The notes below the pieces were generated by a model that ran no database searches, was not told the origin of the DNA, and saw only the letters and a list, made by a program, of their open reading frames with translations. 64,000 nt of DNA from Prosthecobacter sp. Its GTDB lineage: Bacteria; Verrucomicrobiota; Verrucomicrobiia; Verrucomicrobiales; Verrucomicrobiaceae. Within the stretch, counting starts at the first letter, position 1, and each line of letters opens with the position of its first letter. The position numbers were made by a program, and so were the translations under genes. Below are positions 12,301-18,738 of this stretch, piece by piece. The stretch spans positions 1 through 64,000 of the forward strand of contig NZ_JAXMIH010000022.1 of the NCBI RefSeq assembly GCF_034366625.1, written 5' to 3'.

Positions 12301-15300
12301 CCACTGCCATTGAAGCTGTAATCCAGCACCCCCGGCCCGTGCAGCACGAGCACGAGGTCATTGCCAGTGCCACCGAAGTAGTCGGCAAAGAAGCGGTAGT
12401 CCGTGCCGCCGAAACTCAGCGTCACCGTCTGGCCCTGCGCCAGATTCGTGAAGGTGCCGGTGATCGGATTCACGCTGGTATTGTTCACCACGGTCAGTGT
12501 GGAGAAGGGTGACGGGGCGAAGCTCAGCGTGAGGTTCACCGTGCTGCCGGTGGCGGTGAAGCCGTTGCTGGTCAGTGGGATGTCGCCGCTGGCGGCGAAG
12601 GCGGCCGTTAAAGTTCCGGAAGCCGTGCCCGTAAGCGCAATGTCGAAGGGATTCTCATCGCCATCATTGCTGGCGATCTGGATGGCCGCGATCCGAGTGC
12701 CGACAACCGTGGGCATGAAGGTGACGGTGAAAGTCGTGCTGCCACCTGGAACCAGGGTGGTAGCCCCGAGGCTGCCCAACACATACTCCGATGCATTGGC
12801 CCCGCTTTTGGTGACATTCAGTCCAGTCAGATCGGCTCCGCCGATGTTCTGAATCGTGAATGTCTTTGTGGCCCCGGCGGTATTGATCAGCGTCGTGCCG
12901 AAATCCATTGCGCCGACAGCATCCTCCAACTCACCACTGGCAGTCTCGTTCACACTGACCTCAGGAAACGGCGGCGGCGTGGCGATGATGGCGAGGCTGT
13001 GTTCGCTGCGAGCATCGGTTGCAGCGGCGACAAACCGTTCACCATAGGTCAGCGAGGCTGTGCTGACGAGCACAGGGACAGAGATGGTAGGGTTTCCTGG
13101 TTGTCCAGTGCCCAATTGCCCCTCTGTATTGGTACCCCAGGACACAATGGTTCCATTCGTGCAGAGCGCCAGACTGTAGCGGTATCCTGCATAAATGCTG
13201 ACGGGGGTGACTCCAATCAGAGCGGAGCCATTGGTGGACGCATTCACGAACGCAGGGACAAGACTGTCGGTGGCTCCTACGAGAGTGGCTAAATTGCTGC
13301 CCCATGCTGTCATGGTTCCGTCCGTGCAAAGCGCCACCGTGTGGGATGATCCTCCGGCCATCATGGCGACACTCTTGTTATAGAGTGCTGAAAGACCCTG
13401 ATCTCGGTTCACCAAAACAGGCGATGTGCGAAAAATGTTGTCACTGTTGTCTCCTAGCATCCCGCTTCCATAATTTCCCCATGAAGTCAGCACTCCATCT
13501 GTGCAGAGAGCCAAACTGTGTGTCTCGCCAGCAGCCACTGATTTGACGGTCTTTCCAAAGAGCGCGGAGGTGCCTGAACCAGTATCAATTAATACAGGAA
13601 GGTAACGGTGAGTCTGTGAACCATCACCGAGCGAGCCGTATGTGTTACTTCCCCAAGATACCAAGGTGCCGTCTGTTGTCAGTGCCAAACAGTATTCAAA
13701 GCCGAGGGATATTTGGGCGACTCTTTTGCCAAAGAGCGCCGACTGACCGGATGCCGTACTGACGGCACCCGGAACCTTGGTTGCAGTACCTCCCCCCGAT
13801 GTTCCATTTCCAAGCTGCCCGAAATCATTCCTTCCCCAAGTCGCCACGGTGCCGTCCGCACATAGAGCCGCACTGAACTGAGTGCCTGCCGCCAAGGCCA
13901 CAACGCGCTTGCCAAAAAGTGCTGAGACGCCCGAAGCTGCGTTCACCACCACTGGCACCCTTTGAGATGGCGCCGTCGTGTTGTCCCCCAATTGACCGGC
14001 TCCATTGTGGCCCCATGCTAAAACGGTTCCATCCGTGCAGAGAGCTAAACTATGTGATCCGCCTGTGGTAATGCTCACAATATCTTTCCCCGCCAGCGCG
14101 GATGTCCCACCCGTGTTGTTGACCAGAACAGGGCTGTTGCGTGAGGCAATGCTGTTGTCTCCCAACTGGCCTGAGTTGTTGTACCCCCACGCCACCAGCC
14201 GCCGATTCTTCCACAGCAGCACGAGGTCGTTGTAGCCTTCCCCGCCGTAGTAGTAGGCCACGAAGTCGTAATTCACGCCGCCGTAGCTCAGCGTCACCGT
14301 CTGGCCGTTGGCGAGGTTGCTGAAGGTGCCGTTGATGGGATCCAAGCTGGTGTTGTTCACCACGAGCAGCTCGTCCCCGGTGGTGGGGGCGTAGTTGAGA
14401 GTCAGATTGACCGTGCTGCCCGTGGCGGTGAAGCCATTCGAGATCACGGGTACATACGACTTGGAAGTGAAGGCAGCGGTCAAATTGCCTGCGCCGGTGA
14501 GAGTAATATCGAAAGGATTTTCGTCCAAGTCGTTGCTAGCAATGTGAATGTTCACACTTCGACCACCCGCCTGCAAGGGCACGAAGTTCACGGAGAAAGT
14601 CGTGCTTTCTCCCGGAGTCAGCGTGGTGCTCATGCCGGTGGTGTTGACCGTGAAATCACCCGAATTGGCCCCGCTCTTGGTCACGGCGAGGCTGGTGAGA
14701 TCGAGTTCGCCGGAGTTGCGAATGGTGAAGGTCTTGGTAACTGGGACTGAGGCCACCGTGGTGCCGCCAAAATCCACCGTCGATACGCCGTCCACCAAAT
14801 CCGTGCTCACAGGCTGTTCAATCACGATGTCTGGTACCGGCATGGCGTTCAATCCATTCAGGCCGCGCAAATAAATTGCCTTCACCTCTTCATCACGGAA
14901 CGAACGCTTGGCGACTACGACTTCATCCAATAGGCCGTCCCAGTAGCGGGAACCGATGGAATTATGCCGACCGAGGAAAAAGTCCGTCGTGGTATTATTC
15001 GGTCCGGCGGTCTGCACGCTGGAGTTCTCCATCCGGGAATCGACCCAAATGGACTTCCTGGCTCCATCCCAAACACCAACAACGTGCTGCCACGATCCCG
15101 CACTTGCCAAGGTGGTGGATATTACGGTCGCCCCGTTGGTCTCGAGGAAATAGGCGCTGCCAGCAGACGTGTTCAGGCTGTAGCCTTCGTCATTCCCAGT
15201 CTTGTCCACGAACGTTAACGCCGAACTGGACTCCGGTTTCACCCACGCGATCGCTGTAAGGTTTTGTGTGATGTCCAGCCCGCTCTGCGCTGCATCGGTG

Positions 15301-18300
15301 ATGCTCAGGTATTGACTGCTATCCGCTTCAAAATCCGCAGCGTTGCCGACAACGCCCGTGCCATTGCTGACAGTGTTCACCGATGAGAGGTGATTGCTGC
15401 CCACACCATCCGCCCGCGTCCCGCTCGCCTCATCCAGCGGCCAGTAGGAGACGATGCCGGACTTTTGCACCGGCAGCGCCGTTGCCAGCGCTTTGATCTC
15501 GGTAGCAGAGAGCGCGTAGCCTTTCCAGAAGGCCACATCCGCCAGCCGTCCATCTATGAACATACTGCCATGGCCTGCTTTGCGACCTATCATCACGGGG
15601 CCGGTGAAATCATTCAGCGCCGTGCCGCTGCTCTGTGCAGTGCCCAGCATTTGCCCATCCACATAGAGGCGGTGCTGGCTGCCTTGTTTGACCCAGGCCA
15701 CATGATACCACGTCCCCGCAGATGGAGCCCACGGCACAGAAAGACTGAGGTTGAAAGAGCCTCCCACAGCTTGATGCACCATCAAGCTGTGCTGCCCACC
15801 ACCGTATTCCAGGAACAAGTCCCAGAAGTTCGATCCATCCTGGCTGTGACCAAATATGGGGTAGGGCGTGCCTGCTGTGACCACGTCAAACCTCACCCAA
15901 GTGGCAAAAGAGGCATCCCCACTTCCGATGGTCCAGTCTGCGGAATCCGCAGCACTCATCAGTTCCGAATTCGAAGCGATAAAATCCGCTGCTGCGCCTT
16001 CCAGATAGCCGCCACCGCTCCCTACGGTGTTCGTGTCCGCCAGCGGATGTGCCCCAGCGCTGTCGGACCGAGTCACCGCTGAACTACCACTGGAGAGTTC
16101 ATTCAACTTCCACCATGCCGTCGGGGCCACGGTGACGTTTCCGGGACGATACGTCGTGCTCACATCAATGCCGGAGGCGAGGGATTTGACCTCCACGGAC
16201 GTGAGCGGCCTTTCCCACACAGCCACGTCCTTCATCATGCCGTCGAAGTAAATGCCGTCGGCATTGTGCTTGCCCAGGCCAAAGAAATCAGTGCTGGCAG
16301 GAGGATTGGTGGTGACGGCGGCCACTCCTTTCAGATTGCCATCAACGTAGCAGGAAAGTTTGTCGTTGGGATCATCATAAACCACGACCACATGCTGCCA
16401 CTTGCCCACCGCCAGTCCGGCGGAGAAAGTGGCCACCCCGGTGCCGTGGTTGACGGCCAAATCACCGCTGGAGCGGATGAGAAAGGCGTAACCGTTTGTG
16501 CCGACGGTCTTGCCTGCGATTGGCATGAAGTCATTGATGGACTCCATCTTGATCCAGGCACTGAAAGTGTAGGTGGAAGTCATCCCAAGCCCGGTTTGAG
16601 CGGCATCCGTGATGGAAAGGTATTGAGAAGAGGAAGACTCCAAATCCGCACTGCGTTCGCCTGTGACCCAATAATCCTCGACGGCGCTGCCCACATTGTT
16701 TTGTGAAGCCAGGTGATTGCCCGTGCCGGAAGCATCCATACGAGTTCCCGAGGCTTCATCCATTTTCCACCACGCACGCAGTCCCGTTGATAAGTTCCCA
16801 GGGCGGATGAGTTGCCCCGAGGATGGAAATCCGGTGCCGATGCCCTGGATGGCGAAGTCGAATGCACCTTCGTCGCCATCGTTGCTGCTGAAACTAAGTG
16901 TCGCGCTACGGACACCCGGCCCGTTGGGATTAAAGATGACCTGGAAGGTGGTGGAGCCAGAAGGTGTCACCGGCGTTGCCGGCTGTGCGCTGACGATAAA
17001 ATCCGTCGCATCCGTCCCGCTCACGGTCACACTGCCGAGCGTGAGCGCGGTCTCTCCGGTGTTCTGGATGGTAAAGGTCCGCGTGACCGTGCCGCCGATG
17101 ATTTCCGCCGTGGAAAAATCCGTGTGATCTGACGTGGACGGCGTGAGGTCGCCATCGACAATGCCGCCGCCGTTGCCGCTGAGATTGATCTCTGGGGGGG
17201 AAGGATCACCCAGCAGTCGCACCACCGCAAAATCGTATTCGCTCCCATCCCAGGACTCGCCGGCCATGACGATCCTGCCGTTGCTCTGCAGGACCACGCT
17301 GTACGCTTCATCGGTGCTGCTGCCGATGGGAATGGTCACCTTGCCGCCGCTGCCAAATCCGGTGTCCAGTGTGCCGTCGCCGTTGTAACGCACCAGCGCA
17401 AAATCACTATTGCTGCCGGAATACCCGGCCAGGATGATTTTCCCGTCGCTCTGCAAAGCCATGTCATAAGCACGGTCGTGGCTGCTGCTGATCTGCGTGA
17501 TCACCTTGCCACCGCTGCCGAAACTGCTGTCCAGCGTTCCATCGCCATTGTAACACACCACGGCAAAATCGCTGAGCGCGCCGCCTTCCGCGTCTCCTGC
17601 CACGAGGATTTTGCCATTGCTCTGCACCACCACGCTGCGGCCGAAGTCATCGCCGCTGCCGACGGGAGTGATCACCTTTCCATCCTCGCCGAAACTCGCG
17701 TCAAGGCTGCCATCACTGTTGTAACGCACCAGCAAGAAGTCATGCGTGGGGTTCGTGATACGTCCCGTCAGCAGGATCTTGCCATCGCTCTGGATGGTCA
17801 TGTTATCCTGGCTTGTGTCCCCTGTACCCAAGTCGGTGATCACCTTGCCGCCGCTGCCGAAACTCGTGTCCAGACTGCCGTCGGCATTGTAGCGGGCCAG
17901 AGCGAAGTCATTGGAACAATCTCCCGCCAGGACGATCTTGCCGTCGCTCTGCAATGCCACGCTGGTGGCGTACTCCTGGTTGGTGCCAAAGTCCGTGGAC
18001 TGCTTGCCGTCGCCAGAGAAACTGGTGTCCAGTGTGCCGTCAGTGTTGTAGCGCACCACGGCAAAGTTGTCGTTGCTGCTGCCGCTCCGGGTCCATCCCG
18101 CCGCAATGATTTTTCCATCGCTTTGCACCGTTACAGCATAAGCTTCGTCGTAGCTGCCGCCGATGGGCGTGAACACCTTGCCGCTGCCGTTGAACGTGAT
18201 GTCCAGCGTGCCGCTGGCGTTGTAGCGCACCACCGCAAAGTCTCTCGTGCCGATGTCGGCATGTCCAGCCACGACGATCTTTCCATCACTCTGCAATGCC

Positions 18301-18509
18301 ACGCCTCTGGCATAGGCGTCGTTGCTGCCAACATCCGTGGTCACCTTGCCTGTGCCGCCGCCAAAGGTGGTGTCCAGATCTCCCGCCGCGGCGTGGCCGA
18401 GATCAGGGATGAAAGCGAACAGCCAGACGATGGCGACGATCCTGCGGATGCTCCTGCAAGCACAGAGCCGTGGGGACGGTGTGGGGTGCTGCGGCAAACG
18501 TGAGTTCAT
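327..18509 (-). CDS. Giant secreted multi-propeller protein with trypsin-like protease domain (6060 aa)
   Basis: The frame is open to 18722, but the ATG at 18509 gives a signal peptide (paired Arg, hydrophobic IVAIVWLFAFI, then GHA-A), so I start there. Approximate order from the N-terminus: seven delta-60 repeats (18395-17200); choice-of-anchor D (17200-16830); three LamG-like domains (16830-14850); choice-of-anchor D; seven RCC1 repeats (14200-13010); choice-of-anchor D; four further seven-repeat delta-60 blocks (12330-6720); RCC1 (6460-5290); choice-of-anchor D; RCC1 (4640-3470); four fibronectin-like units of the NPNG..FEYGLT type (3450-2290); PEGA-like segments; a trypsin-like domain (1700-1000); a PEGA-like segment; and a DPDLDGLNNAAEY calcium-binding motif before the C-terminus. 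A module of about 85 residues (NGFTATG ... GGTGNDL) occurs seven times between blocks. The protease triad is intact: His5647, Asp5708, Ser5793. The role is inferred to be a surface adhesin or degradative scaffold. Confidence 0.85.
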   Translation of the reverse strand: MNSRLPQHPTPSPRLCACRSIRRIVAIVWLFAFIPDLGHAAAGDLDTTFGGGTGKVTTDVGSNDAYARGVALQSDGKIVVAGHADIGTRDFAVVRYNASGTLDITFNGSGKVFTPIGGSYDEAYAVTVQSDGKIIAAGWTRSGSSNDNFAVVRYNTDGTLDTSFSGDGKQSTDFGTNQEYATSVALQSDGKIVLAGDCSNDFALARYNADGSLDTSFGSGGKVITDLGTGDTSQDNMTIQSDGKILLTGRITNPTHDFLLVRYNSDGSLDASFGEDGKVITPVGSGDDFGRSVVVQSNGKILVAGDAEGGALSDFAVVCYNGDGTLDSSFGSGGKVITQISSSHDRAYDMALQSDGKIILAGYSGSNSDFALVRYNGDGTLDTGFGSGGKVTIPIGSSTDEAYSVVLQSNGRIVMAGESWDGSEYDFAVVRLLGDPSPPEINLSGNGGGIVDGDLTPSTSDHTDFSTAEIIGGTVTRTFTIQNTGETALTLGSVTVSGTDATDFIVSAQPATPVTPSGSTTFQVIFNPNGPGVRSATLSFSSNDGDEGAFDFAIQGIGTGFPSSGQLIRPGNLSTGLRAWWKMDEASGTRMDASGTGNHLASQNNVGSAVEDYWVTGERSADLESSSSQYLSITDAAQTGLGMTSTYTFSAWIKMESINDFMPIAGKTVGTNGYAFLIRSSGDLAVNHGTGVATFSAGLAVGKWQHVVVVYDDPNDKLSCYVDGNLKGVAAVTTNPPASTDFFGLGKHNADGIYFDGMMKDVAVWERPLTSVEVKSLASGIDVSTTYRPGNVTVAPTAWWKLNELSSGSSAVTRSDSAGAHPLADTNTVGSGGGYLEGAAADFIASNSELMSAADSADWTIGSGDASFATWVRFDVVTAGTPYPIFGHSQDGSNFWDLFLEYGGGQHSLMVHQAVGGSFNLSLSVPWAPSAGTWYHVAWVKQGSQHRLYVDGQMLGTAQSSGTALNDFTGPVMIGRKAGHGSMFIDGRLADVAFWKGYALSATEIKALATALPVQKSGIVSYWPLDEASGTRADGVGSNHLSSVNTVSNGTGVVGNAADFEADSSQYLSITDAAQSGLDITQNLTAIAWVKPESSSALTFVDKTGNDEGYSLNTSAGSAYFLETNGATVISTTLASAGSWQHVVGVWDGARKSIWVDSRMENSSVQTAGPNNTTTDFFLGRHNSIGSRYWDGLLDEVVVAKRSFRDEEVKAIYLRGLNGLNAMPVPDIVIEQPVSTDLVDGVSTVDFGGTTVASVPVTKTFTIRNSGELDLTSLAVTKSGANSGDFTVNTTGMSTTLTPGESTTFSVNFVPLQAGGRSVNIHIASNDLDENPFDITLTGAGNLTAAFTSKSYVPVISNGFTATGSTVNLTLNYAPTTGDELLVVNNTSLDPINGTFSNLANGQTVTLSYGGVNYDFVAYYYGGEGYNDLVLLWKNRRLVAWGYNNSGQLGDNSIASRNSPVLVNNTGGTSALAGKDIVSITTGGSHSLALCTDGTVLAWGHNGAGQLGDNTTAPSQRVPVVVNAASGVSALFGKRVVALAAGTQFSAALCADGTVATWGRNDFGQLGNGTSGGGTATKVPGAVSTASGQSALFGKRVAQISLGFEYCLALTTDGTLVSWGSNTYGSLGDGSQTHRYLPVLIDTGSGTSALFGKTVKSVAAGETHSLALCTDGVLTSWGNYGSGMLGDNSDNIFRTSPVLVNRDQGLSALYNKSVAMMAGGSSHTVALCTDGTMTAWGSNLATLVGATDSLVPAFVNASTNGSALIGVTPVSIYAGYRYSLALCTNGTIVSWGTNTEGQLGTGQPGNPTISVPVLVSTASLTYGERFVAAATDARSEHSLAIIATPPPFPEVSVNETASGELEDAVGAMDFGTTLINTAGATKTFTIQNIGGADLTGLNVTKSGANASEYVLGSLGATTLVPGGSTTFTVTFMPTVVGTRIAAIQIASNDGDENPFDIALTGTASGTLTAAFAASGDIPLTSNGFTATGSTVNLTLSFAPSPFSTLTVVNNTSVNPITGTFTNLAQGQTVTLSFGGTDYRFFADYFGGTGNDLVLVLHGPGVLDYSFNGSGKVKTAIGSGNEQARAVAVQPDGKVVAVGHTQDDFAVVRYNVDGSLDSSFGTGGKVTTAIGTETDEAHGVAVQADGKIVVVGFAQTSGVRSVAVVRYNSNGTLDTSFDGDGKAVSLVAVAGGEGRDVVLQSDGKIVVGADHWSGTDTDFALLRFNTNGSLDTSFGAGGIVTTAQAGRHDEATCVALAPDGKIVLGGYYQLNTDYVIELARYQTNGTLDTTFSGDGIVTTQLGAAERANDVIVQPDGKIVLVGQGPGGGGNDGIVLRYNLDGTLDTSFDSDGIVGLTMGGYGDYSHGVALQWDGKILVAGITEDGVAANMMLARFLANGTLDTSFGGTGLVSTSLGATSSDFAHAMALTPDGRIVLAGLTTVDGTWDFAAARFLVETERQVTFTSAGTVPFTAPAFAATGQTVDITLGFVPTPGQVLTLVNNTGSLPISGAFTNLADGAVISPAYNGISYPFRASYTGGTGNDLTLTALAGALDATFSTDGIVTTAVGGAADVPYGVAEQSDGKIVAVGLSFNGSNNDFAVLRYLADGSLDGSFGTGGKVTTAIGGGDDTAVHVSLQNDGKIVVSGWSHNGSNNDYALVRYNANGTLDTSFNGTGKVTTPIGSSDDTGGRNVIQSDGKIVVSGWSDSGGNINFALVRYNSNGSLDTSFNGTGKVTTDFSGGQDVSNGVVVQNDGKILAAGTIPGSPFGMARYNADGSLDASFGSGGKVTTTVSGGGQGNSVALQSDGKIVCAGYNNPGNAALIDFVVLRYNTDGSLDTSFDGDGKVITDVGGNTDEARKVMIQNNGKIVVAGGSLIGANYAFSLVRYHTSGSLDLSFGGTGMVTTAIGSGSDYGTTMGLQSDGKILVVGQSHNGSNNDFALARYLVETNHEAVFASAADVPLNSNGFTATGQTLNLMLDFAPIIGTELMLVNNTSSNPISGTFTNLANGVTVPLTYNSVTYNFIANYTGGTGNDLTLLLPGPGALDYTFNGSGKTTTGFGAGNDGAHAVVVQPDGKIVAVGASGNYPEEDFALARYHANGALDTSFNGTGKITLGLAQNDVLEGVALQSDGKIVAVGYTGATTPHDFAVLRYNSDGTPDTSFNGNGRVITAVGSGDDLGYGVVVQTDGKIVVAGAADSDFAVVRYNTNGSLDTSFNGTGMVTTSFVAGYESGTSLVLQSDGKIVAAGYAHNGTNYDFAVVRFHANGTLDTGFNGTGKVITSIGSGNDQPYFVAIQTNGKILLAGFTTNGSVDDAALVRYNTDGSLDTSFGGTGKIVTAIGTGDDAAHSLALTLDGKILAGGYATTNSNADFALLRYNTNGTLDSSFGNGGKIITAIGSGNDKALGMAVQADGGIVLAGSSFNGVDDDFAMVRYQTETTHDVTFAAESSVPLNANGFTATVHTVNISLGFAPSVGAELRLVNNTGSNPITGTFTNIANGATVPLVFNTITYNFIANYSGGTGNDLTLLLPGPGALDYTFNGSGRVTTVIGGSLDYGNTVTVQSDGKALVAGYAFNGANNDFAVTRYNTDGSLDTSFGGTGKVVTSIGVGNDEAQGVAVQSDRKIIVAGHASNGSDRDFVVVRYHPGGSLDTSFNGTGKVVLPIGSGEDLGNCVVLQADGRIIVAGYAFVAGNADFALARLNTNGTLDTTFNGNGIATAAVSASHDVIRSVVMQGDGKIVVSGYSTTGGQDFAVARFLPSGALDTTFNTTGTVTTSFGPGDDVGQNVAVLPDGRLLVGGYASIGGNNDLALARYTATGALDTTFGSGGMVTTAIGGGHDVGSMAVQADGRIVMAGFGFGVSNYDVVLARYLANGSLDTSFRSTGKAIFPVGDGEDYFNSLAFQSDGKILVAGSPQIGGVHQFGVLRLLNDTTHAVAFNSAADVPLNANGFTASGQTLNLTLGFMPDPGTSLKVINNTALSPISGEFVNLAHGQAVTLNYSGTDYSFVANFFDGDGNDLVLEWAYTRLLAWGNNGDGNLGINSTTSQLNLPTAVTASAAIYGKTTTGVSAGNAHSLAVASDGTVAAWGYNGVGQLGNGGTTTSLTPVAVNMAGVLAGKKVVAVSAGWMHSMALCSDGTVAAWGHGGYGQLGNNSTLNSPVPVLVNLAGVLAGKRVVAVAAGFSHSAALCSDGTVVCWGDNDSKQLGDGGSARSPVPVAVVTSGVLLGKTVVAIAAGYSHTLARCSDGTVVAWGSNANKQLGNNSTANSNLPVAVDTAGVLNGKFVTQIAAGGDGSMVICSDGTVAAWGSNDRGQVGNNTVGSSYGTPQAVDLSTALSGKTITGIGAGFRHGLAVCADGSMSAWGSNVYGQLGINSVVDSQVPVTVLTSMLDGTERFVAATGGCYTNHVLAIVGTTAPEPMIVVEQPAGTSIADGSSQNYGTTLNGTTKTRTFIIKNTGTATLGGIDITITGSAAAQYALTTSPATSVAPGDSTSFTLAFTPISTGPKPATLRIANNVSGTLNPFDITLSGLGSAALPLVYTTGAEVPATANGFTAGGKSVTINAATLNYAPVTGTRLMVVNNTGTGFISGAFSNLAHGQVVPLTYNSITYNFIASYYGGTGNDLVLHWAGNRLLAWGTNSSGTFGNNSTASSNVPMAVDMSGVLSGKTVVAVAAAEHHSLALCTDGTLAAWGANNAGQLGDDTTTNRLVPVLVNTTTGVSALFGKTVVAIAAGYDFSMALCSDGSVATWGVNSVGQLGDNSTTDRHAPVLVNTTGVLAGKSVTTISAGLDFCLAQCADGTAAAWGANSIGQLGNDSTTDSAVPVAVSMAGVLAGKSVTAVAAGHYHGLALCTDGTLAAWGDNTFGELGNNSTEGSAVPVQVSSGGPLTGKTPVSVAAGQFHSLALCADGTLVTWGDNTTGQLGLNGITESHVPVVVTSSGVLAGKMVSLMTSGQSHSMVSLTDGTLAAWGDNALGQIGDGTTTGRFLPVAINTTALAAGERITKAGGGATASHSMSIVAMPLASGGAPVVSTNAAESINKTSATLKGLVNPSGTATTAYFEYGLTTSYGSVIPGVPQSVGSGSASQTVTQPLTGLEPNTPYHFRIVASNTNGTVVGDDFSFVTLQDPPVVITSGVNPNNITNTTAILPGTVNPNGRATTVYFEFGLTDQYGNTTAPQNLAAGSSNVNVTAPVSGLTLGTTYHFRIVAENNGGTAHGEDAIFTTTSISAPTLGTVSASGFTTTGATLNGSVNPNGAITNAFFEYGLTTTYTNVTGTTGIAAGTSAVNVALPVSALAPGTLYHYRLVTENSAGITRSGDATFTTLPLPPIVETLAATPLSTTSTRLHGTVRAQNGTAVVTFEYGTDGVNFPNSLTATPSPVTGDAVTNVSVDLTNLLQFTTYHFRVRAVSSGGNTPGGILTFQPQVISGLLQQFPNAPPASNGTLTVTLAPTGLLSGWRFVGEHRWRASGETATGLVHGSRVIEFRPVPGYLQPGTDSVNVTAAGQVADYEYYATPSAGSGGIHMVLKPDTLAQAVNETDRGQWRLLGETTWRDSATTASSLPAGSYLVECKAVSGYSTPVLVNIVVSSGQTVNPTIVYADAFSPTGTPPSVLTFSTVSTDATKPYGYVGQIRSHSGLGTGFAVKQRVVATAGHVVFDEGTLASVQGLQWLPQADAGGHEPLPVTPRGYYLIDGYATQRATETPGSFSLASRQKDVAALYFVNDTDAARTGFAGFLASDLTNNEFLISNAQKMLVGYPVDGIAAPDQGRMHATPAANLSFTGLTDRVFATIGVRSTGGNSGGPLCVQHTNGNWYPAAIYLGGATQSIVRAIDSAVIQLFDTAQQSGIDDQGYTGGGITHTGYAAGGGTASKGAAIINITPAGSGWRPLGSTKSFTFSGNTRSDLTPGTMFVEFVPVSGYQTPVNQTIVVVASSTETYAIEFLPSLTPQESWRQVNFGTTANSGSAADSADPDLDGLNNAAEYTAGTNPNSAADVFKVQTAQKSGSTFTLTTAGKNGRTYILERNATLGGTWDTVTTQGPLGSDGTVTLTDLATLAGKAFYRIRVTGP
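1000..1700 (-). other. Trypsin-like serine protease domain inside the giant protein
   Basis: This is a domain of the 6060-residue protein. It has the order of chymotrypsin-fold enzymes: GTGFAVKQRVVATAGHVV with the catalytic His codon at 1569-1571, QKDVAALYF with the Asp codon at 1386-1388, and GGNSGGPL with the nucleophilic Ser codon at 1131-1133. Spacing of about 61 and 85 residues fits V8/trypsin-like peptidases. All three residues are present, so the domain is predicted to be active. It is flanked on both sides by PEGA-like segments. Confidence 0.75.
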
Positions 18510-18738
18510 TTCAGCATGAAAAAGAAATCTTCCCGAACCCGGGAGCAGGGCCAGGAATGCCGCCATCCTAGTCAAAGACTGCATTCTGGCTACCCTTAAT
18601 TCCCCTGCCCACCAAGGGGGCAATTCGGTGGTCTGGGGGAATGGAGGGGATCGGCTCATGCAGCGGGTGTCGTATCCTTGGATACCCGCGTTCCAGCCGT
18701 CTGTTACAGCGCGGCATTCCAAATCCCGGAATAGCGGC

